Notes under the pieces: generated by a model
Databases searched by the model: none
The model's input: only the letters and a program-made list of their open reading frames with translations
What the model was told of the DNA's origin: nothing
Program-made: the position numbers and the translations under genes
Origin: an uncultured Clostridium sp.
GTDB lineage: Bacteria > Bacillota > Clostridia > TANB77 > CAG-508
Direction of reading: 5' to 3'
Length of the DNA stretch: 30,114 nt
Assembly (NCBI GenBank): GCA_900553125.1
Contig: USCB01000020.1
Location: 1 to 30,114 of the forward strand
Shown here: positions 8,770-16,271 of the stretch, one piece after another
Position numbering within the stretch: position 1 is the first letter of the stretch
Layout: each line of letters starts with the position of its first letter

Positions 8770-9009
8770 ATGCAAAAAATAAATAAATTTAATGATAATT
8801 TTAATATTATAGGACCTAAAATTAAATACTTTAGAAAGCAAAAAAAGATAACACAAGAAGATTTATGTGCTCGAATGCAAGTTATGGGATATCAAATTAA
8901 TCGTTCTGACATATCCAAGATTGAAAATGGAAAAAAGTTTATCGCAGACTTTGAAGTATTAGGTTTTGCAACTGCTTTAAAAATTTCTATTTTAGATTTA
9001 TATCAATAA
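8770..9009 (+). CDS. XRE-family helix-turn-helix regulator
   Basis: The product is 79 residues from the ATG at 8770, chosen because AAGGAG sits eight bases upstream; an earlier in-frame start at 8734 would run through operator 2. A single Cro/C1-type DNA-binding domain covers nearly the whole protein: GPKIKYFRKQKKITQEDLCA, then INRSDISKIENGKKFIADFE and ILDLYQ. There is no second domain. It is divergent from the surface-protein gene, and two GTTCTA/TAGAAC repeats lie between them, so it probably represses itself and its neighbour (inference). Confidence 0.88.
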   Translation: MQKINKFNDNFNIIGPKIKYFRKQKKITQEDLCARMQVMGYQINRSDISKIENGKKFIADFEVLGFATALKISILDLYQ

Positions 9010-9021
9010 CATTATTTCAAA

Positions 9022-9103
9022 TTTGGGACAATTCCTTTCACAAAAATGTACCAAAAAGACCCGGTCCCAATGGTACATTTTTCTGAAAAGGAACCGTCCC
9101 CAA
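9022..9103. repeat. Palindromic GGGACCGGGTC repeat, copy 1
   Basis: Arms 9022-9053 and 9071-9103 form a roughly 32-bp imperfect inverted repeat (TTGGGACaaTTCC type). The loop carries AAAAGACCCGGTCCCAA, the core found again at 10104-10196 and 12831-12863. It lies between the convergent ends of the XRE gene and recR and may act as a two-way terminator. It resembles the REP-like GGGGACGGTTCC elements widespread in Firmicutes (from memory). Confidence 0.8.
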
Positions 9104-9112
9104 TCAGAAAAA

Positions 9113-9713
9113 TTACATTTCTCTTCTACCTTCTAAAGCCTTAGTCAAAGTAACCTCATCTGTATATTCCAAATCTCCACCAACAGGAATACCATGTGCA
9201 ATTCTAGAAACAGTAATTCCAAGTGGCTTAATAAGTTTAGATAAATACATAGCTGTTGCCTCTCCTTCAACCCTAGGGTTTGTTGCAATAATAACCTCTT
9301 TAACATGTCCATCCATAAGTCTTGCTAAAAGCTCTTTTATTTTAATATCATCTGGTCCAACTCCATTCATTGGAGAAATTGAACCATGTAAAACATGATA
9401 AACACCTTTAAACTCATGTGTTCTTTCCATTGCTGCAACATCTCTTACATCTTCAACAACACAAATACTTTCCTGATTTCTCTTAGGGTTTGAACATATT
9501 GGACATGGATCTGTATCTGTTATGTTGAAACATTTGCTACAATATTTTAAATTCTTTTTAGCATTAACTATTGAATTAACAAATTCATTTGTTTGTTCTT
9601 CATTCCAATCAAGTACGTGAAATGCAAGTCTAGCCGCTGTTTTGTGTCCGTATGCTTGGAAGTCTTTCAAAACTTTCTATTAATTTTTCTATTGATGGTG
9701 CGTATTCTGACAT
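9113..9713 (-). CDS. recR: Recombination protein RecR, split by +1 frameshift at CGG
   Basis: RecR works with RecF and RecO to load RecA at gapped DNA. The downstream frame encodes the Cys4 zinc finger (YCSKC and PCPIC, about residues 57-73) and the Toprim domain (ICVVEDVRDV) through to the usual C-terminus. The true N-terminus, starting at ATG 9711-9713, is in another frame: MSEYAPSIEKLIESFERLPS, I, then CGG (9648-9650). Skipping the C gives PSI-GHKTAARLAFHVL, the exact family sequence, and a 199-residue product; RecR is normally about 198. Without the shift the upstream frame stops six codons later. The gene is 23 bases downstream of ybaB in the usual dnaX-ybaB-recR order. Confidence 0.93.
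9648..9650 (-). other. CGG +1 shift site in recR
   Basis: Minus-strand context is AGC ATA CGG ACA CAA. Homology is continuous to ATA (I21) and resumes at GGA CAC AAA (G-H-K) when the C at 9650 is skipped. Confidence 0.9.
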
Positions 9714-9736
9714 TTTAAACCTTACTTTCTTTTAAA

Positions 9737-10081
9737 TTACATTAATCCTGGAATATTGAAATTTCCCATTGCATCACTACTTGCATCATCTACTTTTCTT
9801 AATGCCTCATTTATAGCTGTCATTATTAAATCTTGTAGCATTTCAACATCATCTGGGTCAACAACTTCTGGTTTTATTTTTATTTCTTTCAATACTTTTG
9901 CTCCACTTACTTTAACCTCAACAGCTCCGCCTCCACATGATGCCTCAAATTCTTTGCTTGCTAATTCTTCTTGAGTTTTTGTCAAATCTGCTTGAATTTT
10001 TTGAGCTTGTTTCATTATATTTCCTAGATTCATTCCTCCGAATCCTCCCATTCCTCCTGGGAATCCACCTCTTTTTGCCAT
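9737..10081 (-). CDS. YbaB/EbfC-family nucleoid-associated protein
   Basis: A small DNA-binding dimer found next to dnaX and recR in most bacteria; its role in the cell is not settled. The 114 residues begin with a Gly/Phe/Met-rich tail (RGGFPGGMGGFGGMNLGNIM). The conserved core follows: KQAQKIQADLTKTQEEL, then the GGGAVEVKVSGAKVLKEIKI strand region, DDVEMLQDLI and AINEALRKV. The ATG start follows AAAGGA. A palindromic repeat (10104-10196) separates it from dnaX, so its ribosome binding site is only about 20 bases from that hairpin. Confidence 0.93.
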   Translation of the reverse strand: MAKRGGFPGGMGGFGGMNLGNIMKQAQKIQADLTKTQEELASKEFEASCGGGAVEVKVSGAKVLKEIKIKPEVVDPDDVEMLQDLIMTAINEALRKVDDASSDAMGNFNIPGLM

Positions 10082-10103
10082 CTTAAATCATTCCTTTCTT
10101 TTT

Positions 10104-10196
10104 TGCCCAAATAGGACCGGGTCTTTTTTGTCCCATTGCATAAAATTATTTTAACATCTAAAAATGGGACAAAAAAGACCCGGTCCCATTTGGGCA
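10104..10196. repeat. Palindromic GGGACCGGGTC repeat, copy 2
   Basis: Two 34-base arms (10104-10137 and 10163-10196) are inverted with about one mismatch, around a 25-base A/T-rich centre. Each arm contains GGACCGGGTCTTTTTTG. It begins three bases after the dnaX stop codon and separates dnaX from ybaB. As RNA it would form a very stable hairpin that could attenuate ybaB-recR transcription. Confidence 0.85.
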
Positions 10197-10198
10197 GT

Positions 10199-11819
10199 TT
10201 ATATTATATTAAATGGTATATTATTTCTTTCTATAAACTGTTCAAATTCATTACTATTTGTCTTACTTATTTCTTTAGTATCAACAAATTTAATTTGCAT
10301 TTCCTTTCCACATGCTAAATGTATTGTTTCTCTTAAATTTTGTTTTATATCAGGTCTTGCTAGAAAGTCCTTTGCAACTTCGTTCATGCCTTTTGGAAAT
10401 TCAACCTCAAGTGTCATGTCATTTATTTCCCTGGCGACTGTTCCTGCTAGGTTCATATACATAAACATTTTCCCACTTGTTTTATAATCTTCTACAATTT
10501 TAGGCCAGTAATCTTGTGTTTTTCCTTGATATTTCGGTTTTACCGTTTTTATATTATTGGTTTCTACATTGCTAGGATTTTCTTTATTTTTTTGTACCGC
10601 ATTTACTGTATTTTGTTTTAATCCTGCTTTTGCAAAATTACCAGCTCGTAAAAAATTTTCGATTTTTGTAACTCTTCTTTCTAAATCCGAATTCTGTGTA
10701 TTTGCATTGTTTTCATCTATATTCACATTTGTTTTTACTGGTTGTTTATTACATAATTTTATCAATCCTGTTTGTAAAATTATTAATTTTTGTGTAGACA
10801 ATTTCATGTTATTTTCTATTTCTGATAATTCGCATATTAAGTTTATTAAATCTAATTTTGATGTTTTATCAGCTATATTTTTGATTTTCTCTATTTCCTC
10901 TTCATTATATAATTCAGTCTTTCCTGTTGATTTATATAATAATACATCTTTTATATATTTAATAATTTCCCAAACTAAATTGTTAATATCTTTTCCGTCT
11001 TTTATAACCTCTTGAAGATTATTTAAGACTCCCTCTACATCTTCATTTACTATAGATTCTACAATATTATTTATAAATACTGTTTTAGGAATTCCTACTA
11101 AATCTTTTACTTTGTTTTCATCTATCTCGTCAGTACCTTCTTGACTACATCTTTCAAGTATTGATAGGGCATCTCTCATTCCGCCCTTCCGCAAGCACTG
11201 CAATTAGTTCTAGTGCTTTTGGTGTTATTTTTATTTCACTTTCTTTACATACATATTCTAAATCTTTTACTATATCTTCATTTGAAATTCTTTTAAAATC
11301 AAATCTTTGACATCTTGATAAAATTGTTGCTGGTAATTTTTGCGGTTCTGTTGTTGCTAATATAAATTTTACATGCTCTGGTGGCTCTTCTAATGTTTTT
11401 AAGAGTGCATTAAAAGCCCCTGTTGATAACATATGAACCTCATCTATAATATATACTCTATATTTAGCCTTTGTTGGCAAGAAGTTTACCGCCTCTCTTA
11501 TACTTCTTACATCTTCAACACTGTTATTTGACGCTGCATCCATTTCAATTATGTCTGTAAGTGAACCATCTAATGCTCCCTTACATATTTCGCACTCATT
11601 GCATGGTTCTCCATCCTTAGGGTTTAGGCAATTTACGGCTCTTGCTAATATTTTTGCTGTTGTAGTTTTTCCCGTTCCTCTACCTCCATTGAATAAGTAT
11701 GCATGCCCAACTCTATCTGATAATAATTGATTCTTTAGTGTTTTTTTTATATGTTCTTGTCCTACTATTTCTGAAAATTTTGTAGGTCTAAATTTTCTAT
11801 AAAGTGCTGTATACCCCAA
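10199..11819 (-). CDS. dnaX: DNA polymerase III gamma/tau subunit, split by +1 frameshift at CGG
   Basis: DnaX is the clamp-loader ATPase of the replisome. The upstream frame starts at TTG 11819, with AGGAGG nine bases before it, and encodes MGYTALYRKFRPTKFSEIVG, the P-loop GGRGTGKT (45-52), the zinc cysteines C64, C73, C76 and C79, and DEVH (126-129). At codon 213 it meets CGG (11181-11183) and would end nine residues later. Skipping the C joins LAEG to GMRDALSILERCSQ, the sensor-2 motif, and gives 539 residues in total. The break is inside the AAA+ domain, so it is not the classic -1 site that makes E. coli gamma. The gene must be functional, so either the shift is used or the base is an artefact. 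Confidence 0.93.
11181..11183 (-). other. CGG +1 shift site in dnaX
   Basis: Minus-strand context is GCG GAA GGG CGG AAT GAG. Skipping the C at 11183 gives GAA GGG GGA ATG AGA GAT, the E-G-G-M-R-D of the sensor-2 motif. Confidence 0.9.
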
Positions 11820-11860
11820 AACTTACACCTCCTAGAATGTTAAAAATTCACCTAAATTAA

Positions 11861-12000
11861 AAATGGTGTGAGTCTAAATTCCTCTATGGAAAGCATTCCA
11901 CATAAAAGTGTCTACTTATTGCTGCTTCCTTCCGGACCTGACAAGGTTCGTAGGCTTTTATTGGATGCCCTCCATACAAGAATTTAAATTCATACCATTT
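11861..12000 (-). ncRNA. ffs: Signal recognition particle RNA
   Basis: The minus strand carries the highly conserved SRP Alu/S-domain hairpin core GGTCCGGAAGGAAGCAGC (about 11919-11936). The flanks pair over about 21 bases, with AAATGGTATGAATTTAAATTC at the 5' end against the 3' end around 11861-11881, allowing G-U pairs. It is located upstream of dnaX, a common arrangement. The RNA scaffolds Ffh for co-translational membrane targeting. Ends are set from the pairing and from the promoter at 12004-12032. Confidence 0.93.
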
Positions 12001-12003
12001 GCA

Positions 12004-12032
12004 ATTATATAACGTATTTTTAATTTTGGCAA
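12004..12032 (-). promoter_or_regulatory. Promoter of the SRP RNA
   Basis: TTGCCA, 17 bases, TATAAT on the minus strand. Start of transcription is expected at about 11997-12000, the outer end of the RNA stem. Confidence 0.75.
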
Positions 12033-12059
12033 GTTTTTTTTCATTTTTCTTTCTAAAAT

Positions 12060-12809
12060 TTAATTTCCAATTCTTTTAAATTTAACACTTTGTAAATCTG
12101 TATATTCTTTACCCACTGTTCCGTTTTGAACAATTCCTTCATTTGGAATCTGCAATTCCACGTCATCTGCCCTAAATACTTTTCCTGAATTTAAGGTAAT
12201 TGTTATATTAAATTTTACTTTTGAAATCAAACTATTTTCATCTATATTTAGTTTGCTTATTAAATTATTATAATTAATTTCTTCATCATCATTTGATGTA
12301 TATGTACCAATATTATTATTTGCACATCTGAAACTTAAAACACCACCTTGGTTTGAAATCTCAAGTTTTTTGGCATCTGTTGTTTTTGTTCCTTTAAATT
12401 CAAGCTCATTTGCTATATTTTCATCTATATTTTCAAATAATGCTATGTCACTTGAAGTAGGTTTATATACTTTAATTTCTCCAATTTTTGGGTTCTCTAA
12501 AATCGTAATGTTATCCAATTTTATATTTTTTATTGTTTCTTGTTTTTTATATCCATCATTTTTTTTAATATATATATATATATCGTTATTTTGAATTACA
12601 TTTATATCCCATTTTGACTCAGAGTTTTCCACATCTTGTCCATTAACTGTGGAAACTATTGAGATTTTTGAAATTTCAAATGGCATATTTGTTTCACCAT
12701 TTTCGTCATAATTTAAAATTAACATCATAGCTGTAAATATTATTGCCACTATTATTATACATATAATACATATATTCAGTATTTTTTTACTAAATCTTTG
12801 ATTCGTCAT
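12060..12809 (-). CDS. Membrane-anchored hypothetical protein
   Basis: The product is 249 residues from ATG 12809, which has AAAGGA eight bases upstream; an in-frame ATG at 12833 lies in the repeat and lacks a site. Residues 9-30 are a hydrophobic anchor (ILNICIICIIIVAIIFTAMM). The rest is acidic, beta-rich and probably extracytoplasmic. I recognise no domain. It overlaps the 3' end of tadA by 20 bases, so it is likely translationally coupled to tadA, and the SRP RNA follows. Confidence 0.75.
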   Translation of the reverse strand: MTNQRFSKKILNICIICIIIVAIIFTAMMLILNYDENGETNMPFEISKISIVSTVNGQDVENSESKWDINVIQNNDIYIYIKKNDGYKKQETIKNIKLDNITILENPKIGEIKVYKPTSSDIALFENIDENIANELEFKGTKTTDAKKLEISNQGGVLSFRCANNNIGTYTSNDDEEINYNNLISKLNIDENSLISKVKFNITITLNSGKVFRADDVELQIPNEGIVQNGTVGKEYTDLQSVKFKRIGN

Positions 12810-13320
12810 ATTTCTTTCCTTTCTCTTGCTCATTTGGGACCGGGTCTTTTTGGTGCATTTTTTGATTAAGTTTTTGTTTTCTTAATTCTTTAAAAAAACT
12901 TTGTAATAAATCTTTACATTCTTTTTCCAATATTCCTTTTTCAAAATTGACATTATGATTAAATTTATAATCTGAAAATAAATTTAGTACAGAACCTACG
13001 GCTCCAGTCTTTTCATCAGATGCTCCAATATATACATTTTTAATTCTAGAATTGATTATAGCTCCTGCACACATCGGGCATGGTTCTAAGGTTACATACA
13101 TATCACAATCTATCAATCTCCATGAACCTAATTTTTTGCTTGCTTTTTGAATTGCTAATATTTCAGCATGCTTTGTTGTATCATATTTTGTTTCTTTTTG
13201 GTTATGTGCCCTGGCTATTATTTTTCCATTTTTTACAATTACTGCGCCTACTGGAACTTCTAATTTTTCGTATGCTTTTTTTGCCTCTTTTAGAGCTTGT
13301 TTCATAAATTTTTCTTGCAA
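12790..13320 (-). CDS. tadA: tRNA-specific adenosine deaminase
   Basis: TadA converts the wobble adenosine of tRNA-Arg(ACG) to inosine, which lets one tRNA read CGU, CGC and CGA. It is a zinc cytidine-deaminase fold with HAEIL (H51, E53) and PCPMCAGA (C81, C84). The start is TTG 13320 with AGGAG eight bases upstream; the next ATG is too far from the site. At 176 residues it is longer than usual (about 150-160). The extra C-terminus (roughly 153-164, with MHQKDPVPNE) is encoded by a copy of the palindromic repeat, so the original stop codon was probably displaced by repeat insertion. Note that inosine-34 does not read CGG. Confidence 0.93.
   Translation of the reverse strand: MQEKFMKQALKEAKKAYEKLEVPVGAVIVKNGKIIARAHNQKETKYDTTKHAEILAIQKASKKLGSWRLIDCDMYVTLEPCPMCAGAIINSRIKNVYIGASDEKTGAVGSVLNLFSDYKFNHNVNFEKGILEKECKDLLQSFFKELRKQKLNQKMHQKDPVPNEQEKGKKYDESKI
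12831..12863. repeat. GGGACCGGGTC repeat, copy 3, inside the tadA 3' end
   Basis: TTTGGGACCGGGTCTTTTTGG followed by TGCATTTTTTG matches the loop-plus-arm of copy 1 (9040-9070, opposite strand) over about 30 bases. Only one arm is present. It is translated as part of TadA. Confidence 0.8.
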
Positions 13321-13357
13321 ATCTTTTTCTCCTTTTAGCTTGCTTTTTATGTTCTAC

Positions 13358-13386
13358 ATTATACCAATAGATTATTATATTGTCAA
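13358..13386 (-). promoter_or_regulatory. Sigma-A promoter of tadA
   Basis: TTGACA, 17 bases, TATAAT on the minus strand: a full consensus match. Confidence 0.85.
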
Positions 13387-13421
13387 TTTATGACAAATAA
13401 CCTATTTTACACTACCACAAA

Positions 13422-13443
13422 AACAGGGATATTTCACCCTGTT
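13422..13443 (-). terminator. Terminator of the MerR-VIT/VWA unit
   Basis: AACAGGG/CCCTGTT stem of 7 bp with an 8-base loop; on the minus strand the stem is followed by TTTTG. It lies three bases after the VIT/VWA stop codon. Confidence 0.75.
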
Positions 13444-13445
13444 CT

Positions 13446-15689
13446 CTATTTTAATAAAACCCAAAGTATACTGTCTATATTAATATCTTCTCTTACAGTA
13501 TCACTATTGATAAATTCTTGTATTTCATTTTGATTTAGCTTTTTAATTGTAATATCATCTATTTTACAATTTGTCGATAACACTTTTTTAAAATTATCAT
13601 CTAATAAACCAAATGTTTTACTCTTAGCCAATGAATTATTATCTCCTAATCTTCTATAACATAAACATAATAATTTTAAATACAATTCATTCTCTAAAAT
13701 TTCACTTCTATGCTTTTCTAAAAATACTAACATATTATTATAATCGAATTTTTCAGGTTGTTTTTTTAAATAATATAATGCATATAGTAAAAATGTTAAT
13801 ATTGATTTTTCTTTCTGAGAAATAAATATTTTATAGTACTCACCTATTTTCTTTTCCATTATAATTTCATTTGTTTTATCTGTTTCTTTTGTCATCATAT
13901 AATTTTGTGATAAACCATATTTTCGTGCACTACAACGACTTACTCCTCTACTACTTCTAAAAACTACAGGAATTCCAATATTCATTGTTTGTTCACAATC
14001 TAAAAACTCGCTACTTAACTCTGTTTCTTGATATTTAGGAACTTCAAACAATTTATTCTCTCTTTCATATACTGTTATAAATGATGTAAATCTAGAATTA
14101 ATATTATATTTTTCAGATAACTCTACTATCATTTCTTTATAAGTTTCTATTTTATTAATATTATGTGTATTTATCATATAATCTTCTAATCTATCAATTT
14201 CTTGTTTTGCAAATAAAGTTTCTAAATCCACATTAGTATTTTTTATACTATTCTTATCTATCTTCCAAATATATTCTTTGTCTAAAATTTTTCCTTTTAA
14301 TTTAATATCATCTTCTAGATTTTCTATCTTTACAAATACATTGTAAAATTCGTAATTAAATAAATTTTTTTCCTCTTTTATCTCATCAATTACTTTGTTA
14401 TTTCCGTAATCTATTGTCATTTCTTCTAATAGTGGTGTTTGTATTCTTGCAAATGTTCTTATTACTTTATCATCAATTCTTTCCCCTGGTTGTATGAATT
14501 CCGCCTTTCCATTTCCAATCTTAGCCAATTGTTTTATAAAATATGTATTCACATTTTTATCTATACCAAATGGAAATATTCTACTTCTGTTTACATTATA
14601 CTTGACATATTCGATGATTTTACTTTCATTCATGACTTGACCATCTGTAAATAACAAAATTGTTTTTTCTGTTTTATTATCATATAATGCAAATTTTATA
14701 GGATTTAGTATTTCAGTTCCACCTAACGCCTGTAAACTATTAATATATTCTATTGCTTTCTTCATATTATCTTCATTATACTCAATCGATTCTATATTCA
14801 TCGCTGTAAATTCTGATTCAAACGGAATAATATTAAATTTATCACCTATATCTAGTTGTTTTAAACATTCAATCACTGCATTTTTTGTTTCACTTAATTT
14901 TTCTCCAGCCATAGAACCTGATATATCTATTATGAATATATATTCTTTTTCGCTATCTTCATAGGCATCCAATATTTCGGGCATAAATGATAGATACATA
15001 ATATCTTTTTCGTCTTTCGTTTTTGATATAATGGCTGTTGATGATAGTTCATTTTTTAATTCTATATTTAATTTAAAATCTCTTGATAAATCATAATTCA
15101 ATACTTCTACCCTTTCTGTACTTTCTTCATCAATTAGATTTACTTTATGACTAGGGCAACTAATACTTTTTCTATTTATTGATTTATCTATATTAATATT
15201 AAAATCAACAGTATACTTAACTTTTCCATACATTAATTTATTTGTTATGCTAGATTTATATTTAGGAGTAACTAATGTAGGTAATAATATTTGTATTGTA
15301 TTATCTACAATTTCAAATTTATCTATAAATTTTATTTTTATTTTAACTTCTTCATTTTTATCAATTTTGCCAATAAAAATCTTAAATATATTATTTGTTT
15401 CTTGTTCCATCATATAGGCACTATTGCCTTTTATTATATTATTTTCATATTCTCTTCTTGCTGCTTGTTTTTCCATACATTTGCCTTTTAAAATTTTATT
15501 TCCTACATTTACTTCAAATCCAATAACTGTTGCAGTTTCAACCATCGGAAATGTATATCCTACTTCTAATATTTCCTTTGTATTATTTTTGTAAGTCTGT
15601 TCAATTTCAAATGTTCCGAATTTTCCTATTACATTACCTGTTATTTTTACTTTTTTTAGAGCTAACTCTCTTATATCTTTTATTTCCAT
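13446..15689 (-). CDS. VIT and von Willebrand A domain protein
   Basis: The 747-residue protein has an N-terminal VIT domain (about 1-130, with GTFEIEQTYKNNTKEILEVG and FPMVETATVIGFE). A VWA domain follows, with the metal site DISGS (255-259) and the later LLFTDGQV. The C-terminal 250 residues are helical with no recognised motif. There is no signal peptide or obvious membrane segment, so it may act in the cytoplasm. The relatives are inter-alpha-trypsin-inhibitor-like proteins of unknown bacterial role. The ATG start follows GGAGG and is only five bases after the MerR stop codon, so the pair is an operon and the regulator is probably its controller (inference). Confidence 0.88.
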   Translation of the reverse strand: MEIKDIRELALKKVKITGNVIGKFGTFEIEQTYKNNTKEILEVGYTFPMVETATVIGFEVNVGNKILKGKCMEKQAARREYENNIIKGNSAYMMEQETNNIFKIFIGKIDKNEEVKIKIKFIDKFEIVDNTIQILLPTLVTPKYKSSITNKLMYGKVKYTVDFNINIDKSINRKSISCPSHKVNLIDEESTERVEVLNYDLSRDFKLNIELKNELSSTAIISKTKDEKDIMYLSFMPEILDAYEDSEKEYIFIIDISGSMAGEKLSETKNAVIECLKQLDIGDKFNIIPFESEFTAMNIESIEYNEDNMKKAIEYINSLQALGGTEILNPIKFALYDNKTEKTILLFTDGQVMNESKIIEYVKYNVNRSRIFPFGIDKNVNTYFIKQLAKIGNGKAEFIQPGERIDDKVIRTFARIQTPLLEEMTIDYGNNKVIDEIKEEKNLFNYEFYNVFVKIENLEDDIKLKGKILDKEYIWKIDKNSIKNTNVDLETLFAKQEIDRLEDYMINTHNINKIETYKEMIVELSEKYNINSRFTSFITVYERENKLFEVPKYQETELSSEFLDCEQTMNIGIPVVFRSSRGVSRCSARKYGLSQNYMMTKETDKTNEIIMEKKIGEYYKIFISQKEKSILTFLLYALYYLKKQPEKFDYNNMLVFLEKHRSEILENELYLKLLCLCYRRLGDNNSLAKSKTFGLLDDNFKKVLSTNCKIDDITIKKLNQNEIQEFINSDTVREDINIDSILWVLLK

Positions 15690-15693
15690 ACTT

Positions 15694-16077
15694 TTAATCC
15701 TCCATCATTTTTTCTACATATTTTTTTACATTTTCTATAATATGCCTATATTTTTTACTATTTTCTTCTGAATAGTGAATTTCAAATATATTGCACACAT
15801 TTTCTCTAATGTATACTTCTTTTTCTTTTATTTCATTAGTGTCACTATATTTTTCTTCTGTCTTATTTTCTAAAATATATTCTCTTATTTTATTTAAAGG
15901 CATATATTCTGCTTGTAGTTTTTTTATCAAAAGTATTCTTTGAAGATGCTTTTCATTATATACACTATTTACACCTTTTCCTTCTGGCGGTAAAAGTAAT
16001 CCTTTGCTTATATAGTAATGTATTGTTCTTTTAGTAACTCCTGCTGCATTAGCAAGTTCTGATATCTTATATTCCAT
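15694..16077 (-). CDS. MerR-family regulator
   Basis: The product is 127 residues from ATG 16077. A GTG at 16086 is in frame, but the AGAGG site fits the ATG better. The N-terminal MerR winged helix is clear: YKISELANAAGVTKRTIHYY, then ISKGLLLPPEGKGVNSVY. It is followed by a helical region of 60 residues that lacks the cysteines of metal-sensing MerR proteins, so its signal is unknown. It is transcribed with the VIT/VWA gene. Confidence 0.9.
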   Translation of the reverse strand: MEYKISELANAAGVTKRTIHYYISKGLLLPPEGKGVNSVYNEKHLQRILLIKKLQAEYMPLNKIREYILENKTEEKYSDTNEIKEKEVYIRENVCNIFEIHYSEENSKKYRHIIENVKKYVEKMMED

Positions 16078-16100
16078 TTTTCTCACCTCTTACATTTTAT

Positions 16101-16129
16101 ATTTTATCATCGTTACGTAATAATGTCAA
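16101..16129 (-). promoter_or_regulatory. Promoter and likely MerR operator
   Basis: TTGACA, 17 bases, TAAAAT on the minus strand. The palindrome TTACGTAA (16113-16120) sits between the two boxes, where MerR proteins usually bind. Confidence 0.65.
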
Positions 16130-16160
16130 GATATTTTTTATTTTATTTGAAACAAATAAT

Positions 16161-16198
16161 CGAGCATGAACTAAGCAATATTACTTAGCTCCTGCTCG
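16161..16198 (-). terminator. Terminator of the phosphatase gene
   Basis: CGAGCA/TGCTCG outer stem with an inner CTAAG/CTTAG stem, followed on the minus strand by ATTATTTGTTT. Confidence 0.7.
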
Positions 16199-16271
16199 GT
16201 TACAAATATTCACCTAAAATTTTTAGTTAAAAATAGATTACTCGTACTTAATTTTTAAATATAATATTTTA

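Noticed and set aside
9022..10196. CRISPR array from the repeated GGGACCGGGTC sequences
   Set aside because: Copies are hundreds of bases to kilobases apart, inverted, and have no regular spacers or cas genes.
10199..11819. Classic dnaX -1 programmed frameshift producing gamma
   Set aside because: The shift is +1, lies much earlier, at the sensor-2 motif, and has no A-rich slippery heptamer; the short product would be non-functional.
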